A stretch of DNA of 64,000 nucleotides from Colwellia chukchiensis (GTDB lineage: Bacteria; Pseudomonadota; Gammaproteobacteria; Enterobacterales; Alteromonadaceae), in contig NZ_NBOC01000004.1 in assembly GCF_002104455.1 (NCBI RefSeq), positions 124,001-188,000 on the forward strand, written 5' to 3'. Position 1 is the stretch's first letter, and every line of letters starts with the position of its first letter. Shown here in pieces: positions 25,541 to 34,654 of the stretch. Position numbers and translations under genes: made by a program. A model generated the notes under the pieces. It saw nothing but the letters and a program-made list of their open reading frames with translations, made no database searches and had not been told where the DNA came from.

Positions 25541-27331
25541 CTAATCTCCAGAAAAATCGGAATCCTCAAACTCCGCAAACTCATTAGTCGTCAGTTCAAG
25601 TTTTTTGTATATGTTAGGGTTAAGGCTTTTTAATGCTAAAGCAATTCTTATTAGATCATTAGTTTTTTTACTCGCGTCTTGGCCATATTGCGCGGTTAAT
25701 TCGTTTACTATATCTTTATCAATATTTACATTTGAACTCTCAATTGTTTGCTTTGATGATTTTGGTTGGATCGAGTCTGGAGATATATAGCTGTTTAAAT
25801 AGTTAGCAATTTTCTCACTAGCATCTAATAATACTTGCCTATGTGTTTTAATATAGCCGCTTGTAACGTCGAAATAGTTTTGTGTATGGAACACTAATCG
25901 TTTTAATGTATAGATATTGATTTTGACTTCATTGCCGTATGTAAGAAAGGTTTTTCTGTATATTCCAGTCGGATAGAACCTAATATTGGCTAGCTCTTGA
26001 ATTTTTTTCTCATAGTGATGCTGATTAGGTTTAATGTGATCATTTTCAAGTACATTAAGGAATACATGATTGTGATCATAGTCATGTCTGATTTTAATTT
26101 CTCCTTGTTTCGCTTTATTTATTTTATTGGATTTAATTTTTCTCAGCTCTTTGATAACCAACTCAGCTTGTTGATTTAATGGAACACGATAAATTGGTTC
26201 TCCATTTTTAAGACGCTCAGCGGCCTCTTTGTCATCCCATGACACAACTGTATAGGTTTTATCGTTTTCTGAAATAGTTTCAATTTGATCCCATTGAATT
26301 CTTGCAACATCCCCCGGTCTCCAGCCAGTCCAAAACATGAAACGTAAAAAGTAATGTGCTCTGACTGCTCCGGGAATAGGTATATTGGTATACTTCATTT
26401 TAGGGTAGTCGTCTCTAGTCTCATTTTTAAGAGTCTTTAGTTGCATAATGGCTTGGTAATGGGCTGCAATATGTTCTGTATCTAGACTTTCGTGACGTCT
26501 TTTAGCTTTACCGCGTGGATTGTTCCACCGCCCTCGAGCACGGTTCATGATTTTTATAGGGTTACGCTTAATATAATGCTCGTCATCCTGTTTTTCATTT
26601 ACTATATCAATGGCCGTATCATATAGTGAGCCTAAAAACTGAATAACTCTATCGCCTTCTGTAAATGCCTTGTTATTACCGTGGCCGTGATTGTTAGTAA
26701 TACTTTTATGGAAGCATAGAACTGCTTGGGAGGTAATGTCGTTTAAGTCAGCATCTAAAAGGCTTTTTAAATTATCGGTTTTACCTTTGAAAGTATTTGT
26801 ATTGACCAATTGCGACTCAGCTTCTACATCCTGCCATTTTTGTTTTCTTTTTATGTGGATGTAGCTCAGAACATCCTTTTGACGCTCATATCTATCTCGC
26901 GTTTCTTTTTGAATTGTTCTGTTGTCCATGTATAAATCGTACGCATCTCGAATTGTGTAAACTCTGTTTTCACGTTTTTCTTTTTCAAGCTCTTCATACG
27001 GATCTTTTCCTCCTGCCATCCAAGAAATAAACTTGTAGGCAGTTTTTCTTGCTTCAAATAGGTCTATTTCATTTGCTTTGCCAATAACTCTTTTTTTTGC
27101 ACCGCCTGAGGCTCCCCTTATTCTTTTTTCGACGAAATAGGTAGCATTACCAGAAGGGTAAACTCTAATTCGCAAACCGCTGGCTGATTGACTCGTGTCC
27201 TTATAAACACGCTCTTCCTCTACTGGGTATTTCGAGGTCAAAAGTTTTTTTATGTTGGTATGAGAAAAGGAAAAATCCTCTAGTTGATTTCTTGGAAAAT
27301 ACGGTTTGAGGTTACTTTCTTTATTAGCCAC
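25541..27331 (-). CDS. Tyrosine recombinase (island integrase)
   Basis: This is a 596-residue integrase. An N-terminal arm-binding region (GLRIRVYPSGNATYFVEKRI) precedes a core-binding domain, then the catalytic domain with the first Arg in WTGWRPGDVARIQW. The second box reads GIYRKTFLTYG: the Arg is there, but the His three residues before it is replaced by Gly. FHT in LVFHTQNYFDVTSGYI gives the late His, and the Tyr in SGYI is the likely nucleophile. A 100-residue C-terminal extension follows. Its start is about 240 bp from the disrupted hisF start, the expected place for the integrase of an element inserted in hisF. It therefore probably mobilised the island; whether it is still active is open because of the altered HxxR box. 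Confidence 0.85.
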   Translation of the reverse strand: MANKESNLKPYFPRNQLEDFSFSHTNIKKLLTSKYPVEEERVYKDTSQSASGLRIRVYPSGNATYFVEKRIRGASGGAKKRVIGKANEIDLFEARKTAYKFISWMAGGKDPYEELEKEKRENRVYTIRDAYDLYMDNRTIQKETRDRYERQKDVLSYIHIKRKQKWQDVEAESQLVNTNTFKGKTDNLKSLLDADLNDITSQAVLCFHKSITNNHGHGNNKAFTEGDRVIQFLGSLYDTAIDIVNEKQDDEHYIKRNPIKIMNRARGRWNNPRGKAKRRHESLDTEHIAAHYQAIMQLKTLKNETRDDYPKMKYTNIPIPGAVRAHYFLRFMFWTGWRPGDVARIQWDQIETISENDKTYTVVSWDDKEAAERLKNGEPIYRVPLNQQAELVIKELRKIKSNKINKAKQGEIKIRHDYDHNHVFLNVLENDHIKPNQHHYEKKIQELANIRFYPTGIYRKTFLTYGNEVKINIYTLKRLVFHTQNYFDVTSGYIKTHRQVLLDASEKIANYLNSYISPDSIQPKSSKQTIESSNVNIDKDIVNELTAQYGQDASKKTNDLIRIALALKSLNPNIYKKLELTTNEFAEFEDSDFSGD

Positions 27332-27569
27332 CTTAGCTCCTTATGAGTGAATAAATAGTGAATAGAACCTGCATAAAGTAGCCTTTTTGCAGAGTGTCAT
27401 AGGATACATATAGGAGACACTTGGTATTTATAATAGTGAATTGGAGACGTATAGGCTACATTTTTTATATTATTAATCTAATAGAAAGGATAGAGCTTAC
27501 TACTTGGTTATAGCTGTAAGCTCTTTAAATTATTGGGTTTTTGATGCTTTTGTTAGGTTTTATTATTTC
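27332..27569. other. Island end between integrase gene and hisF remnant
   Basis: This is an AT-rich stretch with no supportable gene. Recombinase arm sites would be expected here; short repeats are present (for example AGGATA and GGAGAC near 27410-27440), but none can be assigned with confidence. Confidence 0.4.
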
Positions 27570-27620
27570 TTATAAATATTTGATATCATTTGGACAAGGG
27601 ATAATACGTTTAGCTAACAT
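27570..27620 (-). pseudogene. hisF: hisF 5' remnant, truncated by island insertion
   Basis: The minus strand reads MLAKRIIPC, the conserved start of HisF (cyclase subunit of imidazole glycerol phosphate synthase), with AGGAG 8 bp before the ATG. After the ninth codon the match ends: HisF should continue with LDV, but here PNDIKYL and a stop follow. The rest of hisF is absent, as is hisI, which normally follows. The break marks the right end of the island, and the recombination point lies at or just after these codons. The missing gene part should be at the island's other end outside the window. Confidence 0.8.
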
Positions 27621-27739
27621 AGTAATAACTCCTGAGTTTTGCCGCTGCGCTTTTGAGTCGCCATAGCTAAATCGAGCACTTTGCTCTCGCTAACATCAAG
27701 ACAAGAGGCTATAGCTTCAATTATGCGTTTGACCAACAT
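27614..27739 (-). other. Second hisF-like start and 41-codon ORF between hisA and the hisF remnant
   Basis: A second ATG lies at 27737-27739, overlapping the end of hisA in another frame, exactly where hisF starts in enterobacteria. It reads MLVKRII, like HisF, then diverges (EAIAS), passes a CLDV string and ends after 41 codons. It overlaps the start of the other hisF remnant by seven bases. It may be the original hisF start, displaced by an earlier insertion, or a small coupling ORF. No function is proposed. Confidence 0.45.
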
Positions 27740-28461
27740 GCGATTGCCTCCTCTAAAGTAAATTTACCTTCTAATAATGAACGGCCAAGAATAACGCCAT
27801 CGACGCCAGTTGGGATCAGCGCTTTAATATCCGCTAATGAGCCAATGCCGCCCGATGCTTGCCATTTTATGCTGGGATATTGCTGACATAATTCTTGATA
27901 TAATGCGACATTGCTGCCGGCTAAGGTGCCGTCTTTACTGATGTCAGTACATAACACATGGCGTAAGCCTGCAGCGATGTAATCGTCTAATAAGCTTTCT
28001 AGATTTACGCCACTGTCTTTTATCCAACCATGGGTCGGCAGGGTTTTATTGCCTTGTGCGTCAATTTTAACATCCAAGGCGAGCACGATTTTTTCACCGC
28101 CGAACTCCTCAAGCCAGTTGCGCACTAATGCTGGCTCTTTAATGGCAAGCGAGCCGATAACCACGCGATCTGCGCCTAACTCAAGTAATTGTTCAACATC
28201 GGCTTTACAACGCACGCCGCCACCGACTTGAATGATCATGCTGTCATCTTTGACTAAGGTTGCAAGCAACGCTAGCTGACGTTTGCTGCTATCTTTTGCG
28301 CCATCTAAGTCAACAAAGTGCATAACCTTTGCCCCGGCTTTGGCATAGGCTTGTTGTCGCTCTTTGGCACTAAATTGATACTGAGTTTTTTGTTGGTAAT
28401 CGCCTTGATATAAGCGCACCACTTCGCCGTTGATTAAATCGATTGCTGGGATCATCATCAC
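27721..28461 (-). CDS. hisA: ProFAR isomerase HisA
   Basis: This is a 246-residue (beta/alpha)8-barrel enzyme of normal length. It converts ProFAR to PRFAR in histidine synthesis. Family motifs are clear: MIPAIDLINGEVVRLYQGDY at the start with the first catalytic Asp, IQVGGGVR, and the second half CTDISKDGTLAG with the other catalytic Asp, then ASGGIGSL for phosphate binding. Its start lies directly after the hisH stop, so it is in the his operon. Its product normally goes to the HisF-HisH complex, but hisF is broken 100 bp downstream. Confidence 0.97.
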   Translation of the reverse strand: MMMIPAIDLINGEVVRLYQGDYQQKTQYQFSAKERQQAYAKAGAKVMHFVDLDGAKDSSKRQLALLATLVKDDSMIIQVGGGVRCKADVEQLLELGADRVVIGSLAIKEPALVRNWLEEFGGEKIVLALDVKIDAQGNKTLPTHGWIKDSGVNLESLLDDYIAAGLRHVLCTDISKDGTLAGSNVALYQELCQQYPSIKWQASGGIGSLADIKALIPTGVDGVILGRSLLEGKFTLEEAIACWSNA

Positions 28462-29082
28462 TTACATCTCCAAGAAGTTTTTGATTATTTTGCTGCCCAG
28501 CACGCTCGAGCGTTCTGGGTGAAATTGACAACCAATAAAGTTGTCTTTGGCAATGGCGGCAGAGAACTCGCTGCCATAGTGACAACGCGCGATGGTGTAT
28601 TGTGATACTGGCGCGGCAAAACTATGCACGAAGTAGAAATAATCTTGCGCGTTAATACCGGCAAAAACAGGGTGGTCGTCAACCTGAGTTAAGGTGTTCC
28701 AACCCATATGGGGCAGACGTAAACCGCTTGCTTGCAAAGGCATAATATCGGTCGCAATTACCCCTAAACATGGCACTAGGTCATTTTCATCGGCGCCTTC
28801 AACTGAGGTGCGTGCCATAAGCTGCATACCTAAGCAAAAGCCTAAAACCGGTTGGGTCAGTTGTTGCAGTGTGCTTACTAAACCTTTAGCGGTTATGTTT
28901 GCCATGGCATGACGAGCACTACCTACGCCGGGTAAAATCACTTTATCGGCATTGTTAATGATATTAATATCATCAGAAATAGTAATGGCAAAACCTAAAC
29001 GTGCTACGGCAAACTTTACCGAGGCTAAGTTGGCACAGCCAGTATCAACAATGACAAAGTTAGTTGACTGATTTAGCTGCAT
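28462..29082 (-). CDS. hisH: Imidazole glycerol phosphate synthase glutaminase subunit HisH
   Basis: This is a 206-residue class I glutamine amidotransferase. The nucleophile Cys is in LGFCLGMQLM, the His/Glu pair in CQFHPERS, and the oxyanion region in LPGVGSA. HisH supplies ammonia to HisF for the ring-forming step. The ATG at 29082 comes one base after the hisB stop and is preferred over an upstream in-frame start at 29118, which would overlap hisB. With hisF disrupted, HisH has no partner unless hisF is carried elsewhere. Confidence 0.96.
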   Translation of the reverse strand: MQLNQSTNFVIVDTGCANLASVKFAVARLGFAITISDDINIINNADKVILPGVGSARHAMANITAKGLVSTLQQLTQPVLGFCLGMQLMARTSVEGADENDLVPCLGVIATDIMPLQASGLRLPHMGWNTLTQVDDHPVFAGINAQDYFYFVHSFAAPVSQYTIARCHYGSEFSAAIAKDNFIGCQFHPERSSVLGSKIIKNFLEM

Positions 29083-29083
29083 A

Positions 29084-30154
29084 CTACAAACATCCTTTGG
29101 TGCTGGGTAAATCTTCACCTTTTATCGCGATGGCTTGACGAAAGGCACGACCAAAGACTTTAAATAAACTCTCCACTTGGTGATGGCAATTACCCTCTGT
29201 GGTTGACAGGTGCAAGGTTACCGCCATTGAATCCGCGAGTGAGCGGAAAAAATGCGAAACCATTTGTGTTGACATTTGCCCAACACGGTTATCAGTAAAT
29301 TGTGCGTCAAAGGCTAACCACGGACGACCTGAAAGGTCGATAGCACATTCTGCGCGACATTCATCCATCGGCAGTACAAAACCAAAACGGCCAATACCAC
29401 GTTTATCCCCTAAGGCTTGTTTCAGGGCTTGTCCTAAGGCTAAAGCAGTATCTTCCACGCTGTGGTGTTCATCAATGTGATAGTCGCCATCCACATTAAC
29501 ATCCATGCTAAAACCGCCGTGTGCAGCAATTTGCTCTAACATATGGTCGAAAAAGCCTAAGCCGGTGTTAATCTTGATATCACCAACTTTATCTAGGTTA
29601 ATGGCGACATTAATATCAGTTTCTTTGGTGGTGCGGGTGACTTGTGCGGTGCGTGACTGTGTCAATAGCTGATCGGTGATATCGTTCCAGTTAAGCGATA
29701 TTCTGTCGTATTTTAAACCTTTTATCCCCATGTTGGCCGCAAGCTGTATGTCGGTATCACGATCGCCAATGACATAAGAGTGAGCAAAATTGACTTTACC
29801 TTGTTGCAGGTAATCACTGACAAGGCCTAATTTAGGTTTACGACAATTACAATTATCAGCGTCGAAGTGCGGGCAAAGCAGCACCTGGTCAAAATTGATA
29901 CCCTGAGAAGAAAATAAGTCCATCATTTTCTGATGAGGCAAATCAAAGTCGCTTTGTGGGTAACTTGGGGTGCCTAATCCATCTTGGTTAGACACCATGA
30001 CTAAACGAAAGCCTTTTTTTTGCAAGGCAATTAAAGCAGGAATAACGTTAGGCTCAAACACTAACTTTTCTAAACTATCGACTTGTTTATCGCTTATCGG
30101 CTCTTCAATTAAGGTACCGTCGCGGTCAATAAATAAAATATTTTCTTGATTCAT
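29084..30154 (-). CDS. hisB: Bifunctional histidinol-phosphatase / IGP dehydratase HisB
   Basis: This is a 356-residue fusion, as in enterobacteria. Residues about 1-165 are the HAD-type histidinol-phosphate phosphatase with FIDRDGTL, a zinc loop ([14 protein letters not shown]) and [10 protein letters not shown]. Residues 168-356 are the dehydratase with [19 protein letters not shown] and the later HHQVES metal-binding motifs. It catalyses steps 6 and 8 of histidine synthesis in the cytoplasm. It is tightly packed between hisC (1-bp gap) and hisH (1-bp gap) in the operon. Confidence 0.97.
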   Translation of the reverse strand: MNQENILFIDRDGTLIEEPISDKQVDSLEKLVFEPNVIPALIALQKKGFRLVMVSNQDGLGTPSYPQSDFDLPHQKMMDLFSSQGINFDQVLLCPHFDADNCNCRKPKLGLVSDYLQQGKVNFAHSYVIGDRDTDIQLAANMGIKGLKYDRISLNWNDITDQLLTQSRTAQVTRTTKETDINVAINLDKVGDIKINTGLGFFDHMLEQIAAHGGFSMDVNVDGDYHIDEHHSVEDTALALGQALKQALGDKRGIGRFGFVLPMDECRAECAIDLSGRPWLAFDAQFTDNRVGQMSTQMVSHFFRSLADSMAVTLHLSTTEGNCHHQVESLFKVFGRAFRQAIAIKGEDLPSTKGCL

Positions 30155-30155
30155 C

Positions 30156-31277
30156 TTAGTTCTCTTTTATTGCTTTGGGCGCAGTTTTGTCGGCAAAACT
30201 ATCGCTCAGGGTTTGCTGTAATAAGGTCAATTCTTCTGCGCTGCCAATACTAATGCGTAAACAATGGGCAAGGCTTGGTTGTTTGGATTGATCGCGTATT
30301 AAAATGCCTTGCGCCACTAAACACTGAAAAATATAGTCTTTTAGTGCTTGGTTTTGACAACGAAATAGCAGGAAGTTGGCATCAGCGTTAAACACTTGCT
30401 TGCACCAAGGCTGCTCGCTTAACCACGCGCTTAACTGTGCTCGTAAATTATTGGTTTCTTGCACGCGGGAGCTCATTTCTTTAAGGCCCGAGGGGGCTAA
30501 GGCCGTACTGGCGATATCAGCCACCGGCGCGGCGATAGGGTAAGGCGCGATCACTTTACTGAGCAGGGTGATAATAGCGGGGCTTGCCAGGGTAAAACCG
30601 CAGCGCAAACCCGCTAAAGCAAAGGCTTTTGATAGCGTTCTTAAAATAACTAACTGCGGATATTTAGCCAGCCAGCTCAACACGGTTTGCTCAGGGCAAA
30701 ACTCAATATAAGCTTCATCCACCACGACAATGGCAGATTCGCTAAATAGTTCAAGTGCGCTTGCTATGTCTTGCTTTGACAGCAGATTACCCGTTGGGTT
30801 ACCTGGCGAGCATAAAAACACCACTTTCGCACGGCCAACTTGGGTGCGTAGCTTAGCTATATCTAAACCTAACTCGCTTGTTAACGGCACGCTAATAATA
30901 CCAGCGCCGTGATTTTCTGCGCTGATGGCATACATGCCATAGGTTGGCGGACAAATAATGATATTGTCTTGATAGGCTTGGCAAAAAGCGCGAATGATCA
31001 ACTCAATGCCTTCATCGGCACCACGAGTTGCTAAGATATGCGCTTTGGTTAAGCCGCAATAGTCGCTATAGGCGTTGAGCAAATTTTCTGGTTGAAAATC
31101 AGGGTAACGATTAATGTTATCGCCGTTAACTTGATAGCGGCCTGCTCCTGCGGCTTCATTGGCATTAAGCCAGACTTGGCCTTGGCTTGCAGCACCGCTG
31201 GCAAATAGACGACGGGCTGATTGATAAGGCACCATCGCAAGCAGCTCTTTTCGAGCCAGTTTGTTACTAATACTCAT
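30156..31277 (-). CDS. hisC: Histidinol-phosphate aminotransferase HisC
   Basis: This is a 373-residue fold-type I PLP enzyme of typical size. [17 protein letters not shown] is the cofactor-phosphate region, [10 protein letters not shown] supplies the Asp pairing with the pyridine nitrogen, and [17 protein letters not shown] carries the Schiff-base Lys. It transaminates imidazole acetol phosphate with glutamate. Its start overlaps the hisD stop by one base, so the two are translationally coupled. Confidence 0.96.
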   Translation of the reverse strand: MSISNKLARKELLAMVPYQSARRLFASGAASQGQVWLNANEAAGAGRYQVNGDNINRYPDFQPENLLNAYSDYCGLTKAHILATRGADEGIELIIRAFCQAYQDNIIICPPTYGMYAISAENHGAGIISVPLTSELGLDIAKLRTQVGRAKVVFLCSPGNPTGNLLSKQDIASALELFSESAIVVVDEAYIEFCPEQTVLSWLAKYPQLVILRTLSKAFALAGLRCGFTLASPAIITLLSKVIAPYPIAAPVADIASTALAPSGLKEMSSRVQETNNLRAQLSAWLSEQPWCKQVFNADANFLLFRCQNQALKDYIFQCLVAQGILIRDQSKQPSLAHCLRISIGSAEELTLLQQTLSDSFADKTAPKAIKEN

Positions 31278-32611
31278 TATGACTCCGCCTTGTTGTTAAG
31301 CACTTGGGCTAAAGGTGTCTCTAAGCGAATAGTGACCGCGCGTTGGTGCGCATCTAAGCCTTCAGCATCGGTAAGCTCACAGATACACTGGGCCAAATTA
31401 CTTAAGCCTTGACGGCTAATTTCTTGTACTGTGTAACGTCTTGAAAAGTCAGCTAACGATAAACTGCTGATCACTTTTGAATATCCGTACGTTGGCAACA
31501 CATGATTGGTACCACTGGCATAATCACCGGCCGACTCTGGGCTATAAGCGCCAACAAAAATTGAGCCGGCATTGCGCAGCTCAGTTAATAACTGTGGGGC
31601 ATTATCGGTTTGTACAATCAAGTGCTCAGGGCCATAACTATTGGATACTGTCACGGCTTGAGCTAAATCTTTCGTTAATATTAACCGGCTTTGCTTTAGC
31701 GCTTGGCGGGCAATGTCTGCTCTTGATAAGGTTTTCAGTTGCTCAGCTAATGCCACTTGCACGGCTTCGATAAGTACTTGGTTATCCGAGAGTAATATCA
31801 CTTGGCTATCGACACCATGCTCGGCTTGCGATAACAAATCGGCGGCGACAAAACTGGCATTAGCATTGGCATCGGCGATCACCAGTACTTCTGAAGGGCC
31901 GGCCGGCATATCAATGGCAAAGCCATTGACTTGTTGTGACAGCTGTTTTTTCGCTTCCGTGACATATTTATTGCCTGGGCCAAAAATTTTATTGACCGGC
32001 GCTATAGTTTCAGTGCCAAATGCTAAGGCCGCACAGGCTTGTGCGCCACCAACACGGTATATTTCATCTATCTCACAAAGCGCAGCAGCCACCAGTATTT
32101 CATCGGCCAATTGACCATTTTTATTGGGCGGACACACCAATACTCGGCGCGGGCAGTTTGCCAATTGTGCCGGTACCCCTAACATCAACACGGTAGAAGG
32201 CAGGGAGGCGCTACCGGCAGGAATATATAGCCCAACACTTTCAATCGCCTCAGTTTTTAAGGTACAAACCACACCTGGTGTGGTTTCAACGCGAATATCG
32301 GCGCTAACTTGTGCTTGATGAAAACGTTTAATATTGGCATACGCGCTGGCGATGGCGTTGAAACGCGTAGTGGTGAGTCGTTTTTTTGCCGCCTCAACTT
32401 GTGCTGCGTCGACTGTTAAAGTGTTGAGTTTTACGCCATCAAACTTTTCAGTAAAGTCGTATAAGGCGTCATCGCCATTTGCTTTGACTTGTTTAATAAT
32501 ATGACTGACTTGTTGCGACAACAAGGCACTTTCGCTGATGGCGGGGCGCGCAAGCACGGCTTGACGCTCTGTGTGTGATAACCTTGACCACTGGTATATT
32601 TCGTTGTTCAT
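31277..32611 (-). CDS. hisD: Histidinol dehydrogenase HisD
   Basis: This is a 444-residue zinc enzyme, close to the family's usual 430-435. Visible signatures are GLYIPAGSASLPSTVLM near residues 127-143, VGGAQACAALAFGT, the long IFGPGNKYVTEAK and DMPAGPSEVLVIAD segments, the metal-binding AEHGVDSQ, and NHVLPTYG near the C-terminus. It oxidises histidinol to histidine in two NAD-dependent steps. It is the second gene of the operon, 84 bp after hisG. Confidence 0.97.
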   Translation of the reverse strand: MNNEIYQWSRLSHTERQAVLARPAISESALLSQQVSHIIKQVKANGDDALYDFTEKFDGVKLNTLTVDAAQVEAAKKRLTTTRFNAIASAYANIKRFHQAQVSADIRVETTPGVVCTLKTEAIESVGLYIPAGSASLPSTVLMLGVPAQLANCPRRVLVCPPNKNGQLADEILVAAALCEIDEIYRVGGAQACAALAFGTETIAPVNKIFGPGNKYVTEAKKQLSQQVNGFAIDMPAGPSEVLVIADANANASFVAADLLSQAEHGVDSQVILLSDNQVLIEAVQVALAEQLKTLSRADIARQALKQSRLILTKDLAQAVTVSNSYGPEHLIVQTDNAPQLLTELRNAGSIFVGAYSPESAGDYASGTNHVLPTYGYSKVISSLSLADFSRRYTVQEISRQGLSNLAQCICELTDAEGLDAHQRAVTIRLETPLAQVLNNKAES

Positions 32612-32695
32612 AGTTTGGCTACTTTTAATAATTTCATCTCGAAAAACGTGTTTTAAGTTCTAAGCGACTGAGCTCAACGCGGTTAACTTGCGGTA

Positions 32696-33598
32696 TTAAC
32701 CCATCATCTTCTCAATTGGCATCACTAAAATAGAGTTACACCCTAAAGCATTAAGTTGCTCCATGGTTTCCCAAAAAAAAGTTTCTGTGGCAACCACATG
32801 CACTGCAACTAGGTCGTCACGGCCCGCTAATGGCAGTATGGTTGGCGTTTCTTTACCCGGCATCAGCGCACTAACTTGCGCGATTTTATCTTTGGGGGCA
32901 TGTAGCATAATGTATTTGCTTTCTTTGGCTTTCATCACCCCTTGTATGCGCGGCAATAAGGTGTCTAAGATCGCTTGTTTTTCAGCGGGTAAAGCAGTGA
33001 CGGTTTGAATTAATGACGCTTTTGAGCGAAAAATCTCTTCCACTTCTACTAAGCCGTTCGCTTCCAGCGTGGCACCGGTTGACACTAAGTCACAAATACC
33101 ATCAGCTAAGCCAACCCGTGGTGCGACTTCGACCGAGCCTTTTAGCAAACAAAACTCAATATTAATCCCATTGGCTTTGGCAAAACGATTCAGCAGTTGT
33201 GGGTAAGTGGTGGCGAAACGCAGACCATTAAGACTATCAATACCTTGATAATCAAAGCCTTCTGGCATAGCAATCGATAATCGACAGCCGCCAAAGTTTA
33301 AGCCCGTGGTGCGAATGTATTGTGATTTTTGTGCCATTAAGGCGCGCTCTAACGCGGCTTCTTCTAAAGTATTGTCGCCAACGATGCCTAAGTCACAAAC
33401 CCCGTCCATGACCAAACCTGGAATATCGCTACTGCGTACGCGCATAATGTCAATCGGCATATTGGCAACGTGAGCCAGTAAGCGGCGATCCGAAACATTG
33501 AGTTTAAGACCACAGCGCTTTAATAGCGCTTGGGTGTCGTCGCTTAAGCGACCTGATTTTTGCATAGCAATGCGTAAGCGGGGCTCTGGTGTCATCAT
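32696..33598 (-). CDS. hisG: ATP phosphoribosyltransferase HisG (long form)
   Basis: This is a 300-residue long-form HisG with its own C-terminal ACT-like regulatory domain, so no HisZ partner is needed. Motifs are [14 protein letters not shown], the [14 protein letters not shown] region and the PRPP-binding [14 protein letters not shown]. It catalyses the first, histidine-inhibited step. It is the first structural gene of the operon and is preceded by a His-codon leader and attenuator. Confidence 0.97.
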   Translation of the reverse strand: MMTPEPRLRIAMQKSGRLSDDTQALLKRCGLKLNVSDRRLLAHVANMPIDIMRVRSSDIPGLVMDGVCDLGIVGDNTLEEAALERALMAQKSQYIRTTGLNFGGCRLSIAMPEGFDYQGIDSLNGLRFATTYPQLLNRFAKANGINIEFCLLKGSVEVAPRVGLADGICDLVSTGATLEANGLVEVEEIFRSKASLIQTVTALPAEKQAILDTLLPRIQGVMKAKESKYIMLHAPKDKIAQVSALMPGKETPTILPLAGRDDLVAVHVVATETFFWETMEQLNALGCNSILVMPIEKMMG

Positions 33599-33731
33599 GT
33601 TATCCTTTTAATTCGTCAATTATGTTAATTACTACCTTGTTAAAGGCTTAATAAAAGCTGCAGTGCTCAGATCTTAAATTGCTGAAAAAATATCCTGTAT
33701 ATACAATTTCAAGGCCCTAAAAATGCGAAAA

Positions 33732-33760
33732 CCCCCGAGAGAGATGAACTCTTTCGGGGG
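33732..33760 (-). terminator. his operon attenuator (intrinsic terminator)
   Basis: On the minus strand CCCCCGAAAGAG pairs with CTCTCTCGGGGG around a short loop and is followed by TTTTCGCATTTTT. It lies between the His-rich leader peptide and hisG, the position of the enterobacterial his attenuator. Confidence 0.9.
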
Positions 33761-33833
33761 TTTATAAATTAGTTTTTTATTTATCTTACACCGCTGAAAG
33801 GTTCATAGCCCCTCAGCGAATAAACTTGAGCAG

Positions 33834-33884
33834 CTAATCCGTGTGATGGTGATGATGATGGATGGCGATCAAGTTCAATATCAT
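33834..33884 (-). CDS. hisL: his operon leader peptide
   Basis: This is a 16-residue ORF on the minus strand, M-I-L-N-L-I-A-I, then six consecutive His codons, then T-D-stop. With histidyl-tRNA short, ribosomes would stall on the His run and let an antiterminator form before the GC-rich hairpin at 33732-33760. Enterobacterial HisL has seven His residues and the same length. The plus-strand appearance is an ATG-type trinucleotide run, which the leader fully explains. Confidence 0.92.
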   Translation of the reverse strand: MILNLIAIHHHHHHTD

Positions 33885-33958
33885 AGTTTAAATTCTCTAT
33901 TATCTTGTTTAAATAGGTGTAAGTTTTAAGCTTTTTGTTATCGCTATTTTTAACAACG

Positions 33959-33996
33959 AAAACCTAAATTAAAGTGATTACTTTAATTTAGGTTTT
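33959..33996. terminator. Perfect 17-bp AT-rich hairpin upstream of the his operon
   Basis: The two 17-base arms (start AAAACCTAAATTAAAGT) match perfectly around GATT. It ends in TTTTT on the plus strand and TTTT on the minus strand. No plus-strand gene ends here, so it may insulate the divergent transcripts or be a regulatory dyad of the his promoter region. Confidence 0.5.
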
Positions 33997-34173
33997 TACA
34001 TTACGATTATTTTTCACGCAGAGCAAGCGCTTAATGAAAATTAGCTATGATTTTTTGAACTAAGCTAGTGTTTTTCCGATCTAACAAATTTAAAGCTAAC
34101 TCGTTATAACTAAAGCTGCGGCTATATTGGCCGATAACAGAGAATACGGCAGTGATTTTAATAGGGGGCAGTC

Positions 34174-34506
34174 ATGGATATTTTTACTACCGCATTAACG
34201 CGTGTTGTGCCTGTGCCAATTAAGCCGGCAGAGTTGAAGGTAAAAGCGTTGGCCAAGTCGGCGGCAGAACAAGGAGTTTCTGATGATGTACAAGGGTTAG
34301 AAGATCACGAATACTATTATCAAAAATCGTCCGATCAAGACTCAAGCCGTCAATCAAAGCAGCAAGCAGAAAAACAACAGTCAGACAATAGCGACCTTGA
34401 CGCCAATGCCAAGATAAATCAACAAAATAAGCAAGATACTGACCCCAGCGCCGACGTCATCAGTAAAGACAAGGATGGAAAACCGCACTTGGATATTTAT
34501 GTTTGA
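34174..34506 (+). CDS. Hypothetical hydrophilic protein
   Basis: This 110-residue product has no recognised domain. The first 35 residues are mixed and contain PVPIKPAELKVKALAKSAAEQG. From about residue 45 the protein is rich in Gln, Asp, Ser and Lys and is probably disordered, ending in KPHLDIYV. AGGGGG lies 7 bp before the ATG. It is divergent from the his operon and lies 148 bp before the helicase gene. Similar small disordered proteins of unknown role are common in Alteromonadales; the ORF is believed real because of its start context and uninterrupted frame. Confidence 0.6.
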   Translation: MDIFTTALTRVVPVPIKPAELKVKALAKSAAEQGVSDDVQGLEDHEYYYQKSSDQDSSRQSKQQAEKQQSDNSDLDANAKINQQNKQDTDPSADVISKDKDGKPHLDIYV

Positions 34507-34654
34507 CGTGATCTTGGCCATTGTTAACGGCGCTTTACCGCAGCATATTGCGTAAAGGTACTATCTTAAGTAACGCGTATCGTCTGGGGATTTGTTCTGT
34601 TAATTTTTCTGATGATGATTATAATGAGCGCAAATTTATTAATGTCTTATCGCC

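Noticed and set aside
27614-27739. 41-codon ORF as a real small gene
   Set aside because: It overlaps hisA and hisF starts and its likeness to HisF ends after seven residues; kept as a junction observation only.
29199-32318. Several plus-strand open frames of 60-130 codons across the his operon
   Set aside because: They are antisense shadows of highly conserved his genes, without ribosome binding sites or recognisable domains.
33841-33860. ATG/GTG-type trinucleotide run that looks like a microsatellite
   Set aside because: It is the six-His codon run of the his leader peptide read on the other strand.
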